From positions 930,001 to 994,000 of the forward strand of contig CAVQYZ010000005.1 of NCBI GenBank assembly GCA_963718405.1: DNA of 64,000 nt, given 5' to 3'. Within the stretch, counting starts at the first letter, position 1; every line of letters begins with the position of its first letter. The DNA comes from Bog-756 sp963718405. Its GTDB lineage: Bacteria > Actinomycetota > Acidimicrobiia > Acidimicrobiales > RAAP-2. A program made the translations under genes and the position numbers. This document shows positions 34,180 through 41,985 of this stretch, piece after piece. The notes under the pieces were generated by a model, which had not been told where the DNA came from, did no database searches, and was given only the letters and a program-made list of their open reading frames with translations.

Positions 34180-34535
34180 TGGATTCCCAGCCTCCGACGC
34201 CGCCGAACCGATTGCCCGGCTCCGGCATGATGAACGACCTGCCCGTTCGCGGCGCCGACCTGGTCGACACGGTGGTCGAGCTCCTCCGGGACAAGACCGT
34301 CCGTCCACTCACCCTGGCCACCCGGGCCGTGGTGTTCGGCATCATCGTGTTCGCCGCCACGGTGGTCACCGTGGTGCTGGTGTCCATCGCTTTGATCCGG
34401 CTCCTCACCGTCTATGCCTTCGACGGCCGGGTGTGGCTGTCGGACCTGGTGGTCGGGGCCATGTTCGTGGTGGCCGGTCTGGCGGCCTGGAGCCAGCGGA
34501 CCCAAAAGTCCGCCGAGTCCGAGAGCCCGGCATGA
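34179..34535 (+). CDS. Small two-span membrane protein, unknown function
   Basis: A 118-residue protein with a Pro-rich N-terminus, an amphipathic stretch (VDTVVELLRDKTVRPLTLATRA) and two membrane spans (VVFGIIVFAATVVTVVLVSIAL and LVVGAMFVVAGLAAW), reminiscent of small holin-like or DUF-type membrane proteins. I do not recognise the family. It overlaps trxB by 4 bp (ATGA), so it is part of a trxB operon. Confidence 0.75.
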   Translation: MDSQPPTPPNRLPGSGMMNDLPVRGADLVDTVVELLRDKTVRPLTLATRAVVFGIIVFAATVVTVVLVSIALIRLLTVYAFDGRVWLSDLVVGAMFVVAGLAAWSQRTQKSAESESPA

Positions 34536-35500
34536 CCGAGTCCCGCCAAGTGGTGATCATCGGTTCGGGGCCTGCCGGGCTCACCGCGGCCATCTACACC
34601 TCCCGGGCCCAGCTGTCGCCGCTGGTCATCGAGGGTGAGCCTTCCTCCACCAGCGATCAGCCCGGCGGCCAGCTGATGCTGACCACCGAGGTGGAGAACT
34701 ACCCGGGGTTCGTCGACGGCATCATGGGTCCCGAGCTCATGCAGACCTTCCGGGAGCAAGCGGCCCGGTTCGGCGCGGAGTACGTGACCGAAAAGGTTTC
34801 ACGGGTGGACCTGTCGCACCGGCCCTTCGGGGTATGGGTCGGCGAACCCGACGCCCCCGAGCCGACCTATGCCGCCGAGGCCCTGATCATCTCCACCGGG
34901 GCCCGGGCCCTGATGCTCAATCTGCCCAACGAGGAGCGACTGCTCGGCTATGGGGTCTCGACCTGTGCCACCTGCGACGGGTTCTTCTTCAGGGACAAGG
35001 GGATCGCCGTGGTGGGCGGGGGTGATTCAGCCCTCGAAGAGGCTCTGTTCCTCACCCGGTTCGCCAACCAGGTCACGGTCATCCACCGGCGCGGGGATCT
35101 GCGGGCCTCCAAGGTCATGCAGCAGCGGGCCTTCGCCAATCCCAAGATCACCTTCCGCTGGAACGCCTCGGTCATCGACGTGCTCGGGGACAACAAGGTC
35201 ACCGGGGTGAAGGTGCGGGACAACATCAGCGAAGAGGAGTCGGTCATCGAGCTTTCCGGCCTGTTCGTGGCCATCGGGCACGAACCCAACACCTCCCTGT
35301 TCAAAGGCCAGATCGAACTGGAGGACAACGGGTACGTGCGCACCTTCGGGGGTACGCGCACCAACGTTGACGGGGTCTTCGCCTGCGGGGACGTCCAGGA
35401 CCACCACTACCGCCAGGCCATCACCGCGGCCGGCTCGGGGTGCATGGCGGCCATCGATGTGGAGCGGTGGCTCGAGGACGAGGCCGCCGCCGGTCGCTGA
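34532..35500 (+). CDS. trxB: Thioredoxin reductase
   Basis: A 322-residue FAD/NADPH enzyme that reduces thioredoxin. FAD motif GSGPAG is near the N-terminus, the redox disulfide is CATCDG, the NADPH motif is GGGDSALEEA and the second FAD motif is GVFACGDVQDHHYRQ. Length is normal. Translation is coupled to the preceding membrane protein. trxA follows after 116 bp and has its own promoter. Confidence 0.96.
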   Translation: MTESRQVVIIGSGPAGLTAAIYTSRAQLSPLVIEGEPSSTSDQPGGQLMLTTEVENYPGFVDGIMGPELMQTFREQAARFGAEYVTEKVSRVDLSHRPFGVWVGEPDAPEPTYAAEALIISTGARALMLNLPNEERLLGYGVSTCATCDGFFFRDKGIAVVGGGDSALEEALFLTRFANQVTVIHRRGDLRASKVMQQRAFANPKITFRWNASVIDVLGDNKVTGVKVRDNISEEESVIELSGLFVAIGHEPNTSLFKGQIELEDNGYVRTFGGTRTNVDGVFACGDVQDHHYRQAITAAGSGCMAAIDVERWLEDEAAAGR

Positions 35501-35524
35501 ACCCGACCGCCGCCATTCGGCCAC

Positions 35525-35551
35525 GGGAATGCCCCGGTCAGGTGAGCTGTT
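35525..35551 (+). promoter_or_regulatory. Sigma-R/sigma-H-like promoter for trxA
   Basis: GGGAAT (35525-35530), exactly 18 nt, then GTT (35549-35551). This matches the Streptomyces SigR consensus (GGAAT-N18/19-GTT) that drives thioredoxin genes under disulfide stress. Transcription would start near 35557, ~60 nt before trxA; the leader holds a small dyad GCCCG-CACGA-CGGGC just before the ribosome site. Confidence 0.65.
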
Positions 35552-35616
35552 GACGTAGCGTGTGCCATTGAGGGCCATTGGCACCGCCCGCACGACGGGC
35601 AGGAGGAACGACCAAC

Positions 35617-35943
35617 ATGAGTGAGAAGATCACAAACCTGAGCGACGCTAGCTTTGATGAGCATGTCAAGTCCTCGGACGTTCCGGTGTTGGTGGACTTC
35701 TGGGCCGAATGGTGCGGCCCGTGCAAGATGATCGCCCCGGTGTTGGAGGAGATCGCCTCCGAGCAGGCGGGCAAGCTCGAGGTGGCCAAGCTCAACATCG
35801 ACGACAACCTCGACATCACCCGCCGATTCGACGTGATGAGCATTCCGACCCTCATTCTCTTCAAGGATGGGGAGCCGGCAGCCAGGATCGTCGGGGCCAA
35901 GGGCAAGGGTCAGCTCCTCCAGGAGATCGCCGCTCACCTGTAG
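35617..35943 (+). CDS. trxA: Thioredoxin
   Basis: A 108-residue thioredoxin with active site WCGPC in FWAEWCGPCKMIAP and the cis-Pro segment MSIPTLILF. It reduces protein disulfides using electrons from the neighbouring trxB product. AGGAGG lies upstream of ATG 35617; the longer frame from 35578 is unlikely. Confidence 0.96.
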   Translation: MSEKITNLSDASFDEHVKSSDVPVLVDFWAEWCGPCKMIAPVLEEIASEQAGKLEVAKLNIDDNLDITRRFDVMSIPTLILFKDGEPAARIVGAKGKGQLLQEIAAHL

Positions 35944-36007
35944 GTCACGTATGCGCAGCTGGCGACCCAGACCTCTGGACACCACGGACGGTGGCCCGGG
36001 GTGGGGT

Positions 36008-36997
36008 GTGAGCCAGGGTCACGAGGTCCGGCTCAAGGTCGGTGATGTAGGCCCGGCGGTGGCGGACGTCCAACAACGGTTGGAGCGACTGGGTTTTTCG
36101 ACCGCGGTGGACCATCAGGGCTCCTATCGCGACGGCACCAGGGCTGCGGTGGAGGCGTTCCAGTACCGCCGCGGCCTCCGCGTCGACGGGATGTGCGGGC
36201 CTCAGACCTGGGCGGCGCTGGTCGAGGCTGGTCGCACACTCGGTGACCGTTTCCTGTACCGGCGGAGCCCCATGCTGCGGGGTGATGACGTGGCCGAATT
36301 GCAGCAGCGGTTGAGCGCCCTGGGATTCGACTCCGGTCGGGTCGACGGGATCTTCGGCGATCTGACCTCGGCGGCCTTGGGGGAGTTCCAACGCAACGCC
36401 GGCCTGCCGGTGGACGGCATCGCCGGCGCCTCGACCGTGGCCCAGCTCCTCCGGTTCGGCACCCGCCACGACGACACCGAGCTGGTGGCCTCGGTCCGGG
36501 ACCGTGAGCGCCTGCGAGCGTCACCCCGCACCTTGGCCGACCGTCGGGTGGCCATCGGCGAGGAGGGCGGGCTCCACTCCACCCTGGCCGCCCTTCGTCG
36601 GCTTCTGGTCAACCAGGGTGCCATCGTCACCACCCACCACCACCCGGACGGATCGGTGCAGGCCTCCGAGGTCAACGCCGGAGGAGCAGAGGTGTACATC
36701 GGCCTACGGCTGGATTCGGCCATCCGGCGCTGTACCACCGCCTACTACTCGGGGTACCGCTACTCCTCACCAGGGGGTAGGCGACTGGCCGAGCTGCTGC
36801 AGGGTTCGCTGGTACCGGCCCTGGACCTGGCCGACGGAGGGAGCCAGGGGATGTCCCTCCCACTGCTGCGGGAGACCCGGATGCCGGCGGTGATCATCGA
36901 ACTGGGCCCGGCCTCCGTCGTGGTGGAGCAGGCCACCGGCGTCGTACGGGCCATCGTGACCGCTCTGTCCGAATGGGTGGGAAGCGCCTGGGATTGA
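36008..36997 (+). CDS. cwlM: CwlM-like protein: two peptidoglycan-binding domains plus a degenerate amidase
   Basis: A ~329-residue protein with two PG_binding_1 domains (VRLKVGDVGPAVADVQQRLERLGF and MLRGDDVAELQQRLSALGF) and an Amidase_3 domain. The amidase keeps the overall fold and the end motif MPAVIIELGP. The zinc motif (normally DPGHGG) reads AIGEEGG, and the later zinc His (normally SIHANA) is replaced by VYIGLRL. No signal peptide is seen. This fits mycobacterial CwlM, a cytosolic catalytically inactive activator of MurA, at the same place between trxA and parB. Start uncertain: GTG 36008 or ATG 35951. Confidence 0.85.
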   Translation: MSQGHEVRLKVGDVGPAVADVQQRLERLGFSTAVDHQGSYRDGTRAAVEAFQYRRGLRVDGMCGPQTWAALVEAGRTLGDRFLYRRSPMLRGDDVAELQQRLSALGFDSGRVDGIFGDLTSAALGEFQRNAGLPVDGIAGASTVAQLLRFGTRHDDTELVASVRDRERLRASPRTLADRRVAIGEEGGLHSTLAALRRLLVNQGAIVTTHHHPDGSVQASEVNAGGAEVYIGLRLDSAIRRCTTAYYSGYRYSSPGGRRLAELLQGSLVPALDLADGGSQGMSLPLLRETRMPAVIIELGPASVVVEQATGVVRAIVTALSEWVGSAWD

Positions 36998-37047
36998 CCG
37001 GCGGTCGGCCACCATGGAGCTTTCCTTCAGGTGCTGACCGAGTTGAA

Positions 37048-37078
37048 ATCCACAACCTCATGCACAGGTTGTGGATAA
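37048..37078. promoter_or_regulatory. Inverted DnaA-box pair / possible terminator between cwlM and parB
   Basis: ATCCACAACCT (37048-37058) and AGGTTGTGGAT (37066-37076) are perfect complements with a 7-nt spacer. The right arm extends to TGTGGATAA (37070-37078), an exact DnaA box (TTATCCACA on the other strand). The 176-bp spacer between convergent cwlM and parB is markedly AT-richer than its surroundings. It could be a DnaA-binding site or a bidirectional transcript-end hairpin. Confidence 0.5.
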
Positions 37079-37173
37079 CGCTCTACCACCGATTGAGGGC
37101 AATTTCTCACACACAGTGCTCGAATAGACCCTGATACCCCTTTATGTCAACCACTAACCACTCTAAGTGATTG

Positions 37174-38148
37174 TCAGACGGCGCTTGGCTGGGCACTACC
37201 CACCATCAGCTTGTAAATACGCTCGAGATCCTCGAGGGTGGCGAACTCCACAATGACCTTTCCACGCTTCGACGTGAGGTCGACCTTTACTCTGGTGTTC
37301 AAATGGCCGGAAAGCAGCTCTTCGAGCTCGAGAATTCCGGGCGGAGGCAGGCGACGAGGACTGGAAGCCGAAGATGGGCGGTCGTCTTCATGGTCGTCCA
37401 GCGGCGGGACGGCCACCGGCTGGCGCTCGGATGAAGCCCCGGGCGGTGGGGGCTCGGGGGGCGGCGACTGCTTCTCGCCGTGCTCGCGCACCATGTCCTC
37501 AACGGCCCGGACGGTCAGGTTGTCAGAGACAATGGACTTGGCCAGGGCCTCTTGGAACCCCCGATCCGGTGTGCCCAGCAGGGCACGGGCGTGTCCCGGG
37601 GTGATCTGACCCTCGGCCAGCAACCGCTGCGCCCCGGCCGGCAGCTGGAGGAGGCGGAGGATGTTGGTGACGGCCGTGCGGCTCTTGCCGACCCGGGTGG
37701 CAACCTGATCGTGGGTGTAGCCGAACTCCTCGATCAACTGCTGGTACGCCGCCGCCTCCTCGAGGACGTTGAGGTCCTGCCGGTGCAGATTCTCGACCAG
37801 GGCCTGTTCGAGGCTGCGGGTCTCGTCCGAGGTCTGGACCAGGACCGGGATCGACTGGAGCCCGGCCCGCCGGGCCGCCCTCCACCGTCGTTCGCCGGCG
37901 ATGAGTTCGAAGTCGTCAGCCGCCTCTCCCCCGATCTGTCTGACCAAGACCGGCTGGAGGATGCCCAACTCCTTGATCGAGGCCGCCAGGGAGCTCATGG
38001 TGTCCTCGTCGAAATTGACCCGGGGCTGCCGGGGGTTGGGCTTGATGCTGCCGATCGGAACCTCCCGTAGCGCCGACGATCGATCGCCTACCACCTCGTT
38101 GGGTATAAGGGCGCTCAGGCCCTTTCCCAGCCCGCTACGACGTGCCAC
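37174..38148 (-). CDS. parB: Chromosome partitioning protein ParB
   Basis: A 324-residue ParB CTPase/parS-binding protein. N-terminal MARRSGLGKGLSALIP (ParA-contact region), the CTP motif ELIAGERRWRAARRAG and ENLHRQDLN, a helix-turn-helix (THDQVATRVGKSRTAVTNILRLL), a Pro/Glu/Ser linker and a C-terminal dimerisation domain (GKVIVEFATLEDLERIYKLM). It overlaps parA by 14 bp. Three parS sites lie 1.6-3 kb away, beyond parA. Confidence 0.96.
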   Translation of the reverse strand: MARRSGLGKGLSALIPNEVVGDRSSALREVPIGSIKPNPRQPRVNFDEDTMSSLAASIKELGILQPVLVRQIGGEAADDFELIAGERRWRAARRAGLQSIPVLVQTSDETRSLEQALVENLHRQDLNVLEEAAAYQQLIEEFGYTHDQVATRVGKSRTAVTNILRLLQLPAGAQRLLAEGQITPGHARALLGTPDRGFQEALAKSIVSDNLTVRAVEDMVREHGEKQSPPPEPPPPGASSERQPVAVPPLDDHEDDRPSSASSPRRLPPPGILELEELLSGHLNTRVKVDLTSKRGKVIVEFATLEDLERIYKLMVGSAQPSAV

Positions 38149-39625
38149 CGCTGACCTCCTTGGCTAGTTCCCGATAGGCGATGGCCCCACACGACGAAGG
38201 ATCGAACGCCGTGATGGGCTGCCCGAAGGACGGGGCCTCGGAGAGCCTCACGGTCCGCGGGATGACGCTCCGGCACACCTTGGCACCGAAATGCTGCCGC
38301 ACCTCGTTGGCCACCTGATCGGCCAACTTGGTCCGGGCGTCGTACATGGTCAGGACGATGGTGGAGATGTCCAGCTTCGGGTTGAGGTTCGACGCCACCA
38401 GATGGACGTTCCTCATCAACTGGCTCAGGCCTTCGAGTGCGTAGTACTCGCACTGGATGGGAACCAGCACCTCATCGGCGGCGGCCAAGGCATTGACGGT
38501 GATCAGACCGAGCGACGGAGGACAGTCGATGAGGACGTAGTCGAACTCCCCGATGACCGACTCGATTGACTTCTTGAGCTTCAGCTCCCGGCTGAAGGCC
38601 GGGACCAGCTCGATCTCCGCCCCGGCCAAGGCGATGGTGGCCGGGGCCACAAAGAGGTTCTTCATGCTGGTGGGCTCGACGCAGTCCTCGAGGGAGGCAT
38701 CCCGCATGAGGACGTCGTACATGGACAGCTCGAAGTGGCGGGCATCGACACCCAGGCCCGTGGTGGCATTTCCTTGAGGGTCGAGGTCGATCACGAGCAC
38801 CCGGAAACCCAGTTCGGCCAGAGCGGCCCCGAGGTTGACCGACGTGGTGGTCTTGCCCACTCCACCCTTCTGGTTGGCCACGGCCAGCACCCGGGGCAGG
38901 GGGTTGGCCGACGCCGATTGCACGGTCACCTCGGTGGATTTGGCCGAGCTGTCGGCGGCGGTGGGGTCGGCCGCACCGGTTGATTCGGCTTCGGTGGGGG
39001 CCGGCGTAGTGGGCGCCGTCGTCACCGCTCCTTCAGCAGAATCCGCCACGACCGGTGGGGAGGTAACAACTGCGCTGACGGTCTCATCAGGCCCTCCTTG
39101 AACAGTCGGAGCCACGACCTCCGGTGCCTTGGTTTCGGGAGGGGAGTCGGGAGCCGGCTCTGGGGCCGCGGACGGAGAGGATGAGCTTTCGTTTTCGGAT
39201 CGTGTCAGGGTGGGGGATTGAGGCCTTGAAGAGGCAGCTGCTTGAGGTGGGGTCGGATCAGTCACCGGCTGATGGACAGCCGCCACTGCCGTCGCTTCAG
39301 GCGTTACGGAGACCCCAGACCGTGGAACCCTGTCGAGATTCCGCTTACCCGAGGGGGGTAAGACGCTATCCAACTCAGCGTGAGCGGTGGCCACGTCGGA
39401 GCTGGTCTTCTTGATGGGAGTCGGCCTCCTGACCGCGGCAAACCCCTCCGGAACCCGTGCAGTCGAGGATTCCACAGGAGTCGGCGCAGCCGGCGGCGGG
39501 GTAGGGGGAGGCGGAGGACTCGCTTCCAGCTTCACTGCGCCTGTGCTCTCGATCTCCGACTTGGTGTCGGAAGTCGGTTCATCCAGGGGAACAGATTTGT
39601 TTCGGTTTCGACGACGGCCGAGCAC
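38135..39625 (-). CDS. parA: Chromosome partitioning ATPase ParA with long N-terminal extension
   Basis: A 496-residue protein whose last ~255 residues are a normal ParA/Soj ATPase: deviant Walker A KGGVGKTTTSVNLG, VIDLDPQGNATTGLG, VLIDCPPSLGLITVNAL. The first ~240 residues are unusual: a basic start (MLGRRRNRNKSV), then a Pro/Ala/Ser/Thr/Glu-rich, probably disordered stretch. Ordinary ParA is 250-330 residues. A shorter protein from an internal start near the ATPase domain cannot be excluded, but I see no clear internal ribosome site. The first parS lies ~80 bp upstream. Confidence 0.9.
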   Translation of the reverse strand: MLGRRRNRNKSVPLDEPTSDTKSEIESTGAVKLEASPPPPPTPPPAAPTPVESSTARVPEGFAAVRRPTPIKKTSSDVATAHAELDSVLPPSGKRNLDRVPRSGVSVTPEATAVAAVHQPVTDPTPPQAAASSRPQSPTLTRSENESSSSPSAAPEPAPDSPPETKAPEVVAPTVQGGPDETVSAVVTSPPVVADSAEGAVTTAPTTPAPTEAESTGAADPTAADSSAKSTEVTVQSASANPLPRVLAVANQKGGVGKTTTSVNLGAALAELGFRVLVIDLDPQGNATTGLGVDARHFELSMYDVLMRDASLEDCVEPTSMKNLFVAPATIALAGAEIELVPAFSRELKLKKSIESVIGEFDYVLIDCPPSLGLITVNALAAADEVLVPIQCEYYALEGLSQLMRNVHLVASNLNPKLDISTIVLTMYDARTKLADQVANEVRQHFGAKVCRSVIPRTVRLSEAPSFGQPITAFDPSSCGAIAYRELAKEVSGGTS

Positions 39626-39706
39626 TATCGTCTTCGCAAATCAGCAGGAGTCAAGGACATCATCCTCCCCCGCGCTGCAGATGGGGTCAAGTCTTTACTC
39701 GAAAAT

Positions 39707-39720
39707 GTTTCACGTGAAAC
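39707..39720. promoter_or_regulatory. parS site 1
   Basis: GTTTCACGTGAAAC is a perfect match to the core of the parS consensus TGTTTCACGTGAAACA (flanks T and C here). It is ~80 bp upstream of parA. ParB loads here and spreads. Confidence 0.92.
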
Positions 39721-41015
39721 CCTCGACAAGGGGCCAATCTGGCGAGGAGAGATCTCCTGCACGGAGTCGGCGGGGGGCGGGCTCTCACCTCACCGGCGCA
39801 TCATCCATTGGAGAATGAGTTGATGACCAATCCTGTCAAGGCGGCAGAAATCAGACCGGCCGAGAAGTCTCGGGCAATCAGATCAGTACTGAGCCAGCTC
39901 GTCCCCATCTCCCCCCGGCTCCATGAGACTCTCTCCCCTACCCTCCGAACGACCCTCAACCGGGATGCAGCCCACCCCCGACACTGCGTAACGTGGATGG
40001 CCCGTTTGAGTCTACGCCGAGCCCGATTCCTGGCCCCGGGCGAGGCCTTGTGAGCCCACGACTTCCATTCGAACCCACTCTCCCAAGCTCGAGCTCCGAA
40101 GCAACATGGGGAGGCCGGGGATCTGACCGGTCCATCAAGTTCCGGACTTTCAAGAAAAGGACGCTAGGTCCACCGCGACCGGCCTCCGGCAACGACCTCC
40201 GATCTGCTCTGCCGAAGTCTCCGGCTGGGACGGTGCCGCCTCTTCTCCAGCAACGAACGACTTCCCGGACATTCTCCCCTAGCGTCTAGGCGCCCGAAAG
40301 CAGGCAAGGTGGTGCCCGGGCGACGGAGCTGCGTTCCGCCCGACCCTGACGCAAGCCACCGGATCAGGGTGAGATCGCATCCGACCGAGAGATGGGGAAG
40401 GGTCTCCCGAAGTAGGACGGTCCCAGCCGCAAGTGGTCTATCCAACAGTTGGTACCGACAAACTCGACCTGATTAGCAGACCCCAAACCAGCCTCGTGGT
40501 CAATCACTACAAGTCCGGCCCCGAACTGAGCTAGCCGAAGCGTGACATTCGTCCACTCAAGGCAGGGGAGCACGAGGCTGCACGCTGGTCCGCCACGCCA
40601 CGGGTCGGGCGGACATAGCGCCAAAGGTTCATCGAGGGTTGGCACCAACCACCGGTCACCCGACAACCTTCGACCTATTACCTTCCTAACGACCCAGACC
40701 AATGGGAAACTTCACATTTCCGGCTTTTGGGATCCCAGCCCAGATCCCTCTTTCGTCCTTGGACTCCCGTCCCGGGTGGTCACGCCGGCGGTAACGAACT
40801 CCCCCGGACCTCGGATTCGACCGGGCTTCATATGCCCATGCTCTTCGACAGACACCAGCGCCGATGGTTGTCGCCCGATCCCCTATCTCTTCCAACGTCA
40901 CGGTTACGACGGCTCGACCATCTGAACAAGGCGCCCCAAATCAAGGCTTGAGCCAAATCGGGGATCTCAGTTCCTCGATCTCCCAGACTTTCACCTAGTC
41001 AGAGCCGCCGAGGAC

Positions 41016-41029
41016 GTTTCACGTGAAAC
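41016..41029. promoter_or_regulatory. parS site 2
   Basis: GTTTCACGTGAAAC again perfect, followed by A (15 of 16 consensus bases). It lies 114 bp beyond the rsmG stop codon. Confidence 0.92.
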
Positions 41030-41082
41030 AACGGAGCCTCCGCCCAGCCAACAAGGGATAGGTCAGGATACGAACAATCCAC

Positions 41083-41098
41083 TGTTTCACGTGGAACA
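41083..41098. promoter_or_regulatory. parS site 3 (one mismatch)
   Basis: TGTTTCACGTGGAACA differs from the 16-bp consensus at one base. It lies 53 bp from site 2, so the two can be bound together. Confidence 0.85.
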
Positions 41099-41142
41099 AT
41101 TCCCATGACGGCTGATGGTCGCTGGCGCCTGGGCGCCCGCGA

Positions 41143-41853
41143 TCAGAACAGCGGTCGCTTCGTCGGAATGCCGACCCGCCGGGGATAGCGTTCCGGGGTC
41201 GGTTGGGCCTTGAGCAGCACCTGGTAGCCGAAGCGATCATCCACCCGAACTCGGGCAACGGCCTCCAATCCAAGAAGGACGAGACCGTCCGATGGCCAGC
41301 GGACTCCCTCGGTAGGCTCGGGCGGCTCGGAGACGATCAACAGACCTCCCAAGACCAAGAGCGGAGCACCACACTCTGCGGTTACCGCCGGCGGACCAAA
41401 GGACCGTGCCGTGACCAGGTCAAACTCTCCCCGCATTTGGGGCATCCGCCCGAAATCCTCTGCCCGACTCCGGACGACCTCGACGGCTCCCAACCCGACC
41501 TCAGCGCTGCCACCACGATCCCAGATGGTCGCCTCGGCGAGCAGAAAGTCCGTGCGGCGCTCGCTCGAGTCCAGAAGGACAATCCGACCCTGGGGCCAGC
41601 AAGAACTGAGGACGACCCCGGGGATCCCGCCTCCGGACCCCAGATCGACCACGGCAGAAGGGGATCGACCCAGAAACGACTCCGCTACCGAGACGAACCC
41701 AAGCGCATGATCGACTTGGTCTCCAACGGGCATTCCGCCCAAGAATCCCAGCTCAGCAGACCGGCTCAGAGTTTCACCGACCCAAGCTTCGACCCGGCTC
41801 CGCAGGGACCCGATGGTGGCCACCGGTGCGGGACTTCGAGCAGGTTCGCTCAT
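41143..41853 (-). CDS. rsmG: 16S rRNA (guanine-527-N7)-methyltransferase RsmG
   Basis: A 236-residue RsmG (GidB), which methylates G527 of 16S rRNA. SAM motif VVDLGSGGGIPGVVL, substrate-side LLDSSERRTDFL and TARSFGPPAV are family-typical. Length is slightly above average because of N-terminal and C-terminal tails. Position between jag and parA is the same as in mycobacteria. Loss of RsmG gives low-level streptomycin resistance elsewhere. Confidence 0.95.
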   Translation of the reverse strand: MSEPARSPAPVATIGSLRSRVEAWVGETLSRSAELGFLGGMPVGDQVDHALGFVSVAESFLGRSPSAVVDLGSGGGIPGVVLSSCWPQGRIVLLDSSERRTDFLLAEATIWDRGGSAEVGLGAVEVVRSRAEDFGRMPQMRGEFDLVTARSFGPPAVTAECGAPLLVLGGLLIVSEPPEPTEGVRWPSDGLVLLGLEAVARVRVDDRFGYQVLLKAQPTPERYPRRVGIPTKRPLF

Positions 41854-41941
41854 AGCGAACTACCGGGTGCGCACGGCCATCCGGACGATGGGCCTGGTGG
41901 TGGGGGAGGGTCGAGGGTTTGGGCGGCCCCTTGTTGGCTGT

Positions 41942-41957
41942 CTACCTCGGCAGGTAG
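41942..41957 (-). terminator. Hairpin between jag and rsmG
   Basis: CTACCT-CGGC-AGGTAG forms a 6-bp stem in the 132-bp gap between the jag stop and the rsmG start. No T-run on the minus strand. It could weaken read-through or be a processing site. Confidence 0.35.
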
Positions 41958-41985
41958 GCCCGTCCTCATGAACCCTCGAGAGACG

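Larger units (their letters stand above)
39626..41142. other. 1.5-kb gene-poor spacer between parA and rsmG, holding three parS sites
   Basis: No convincing gene in either strand: the open frames are short, overlap on both strands, lack ribosome sites and match nothing I know. GC is visibly lower than in flanking genes. A minus-strand frame 40364-40702 (starting MVWVVRKVIGRR) is the most protein-like and could be a gene relic. parS sites mark both ends of the spacer. Its role is best described as a centromere-like region. Confidence 0.6.

Noticed and set aside
39808..40053. 81-residue plus frame starting MENELMTNPVKAAEIRP in the parA-rsmG spacer
   Set aside because: No ribosome site, no recognisable family and competing frames on both strands; not enough to call a gene.
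40542..40925. 127-residue plus frame in the same spacer
   Set aside because: Overlaps several other random frames and lacks coding character.
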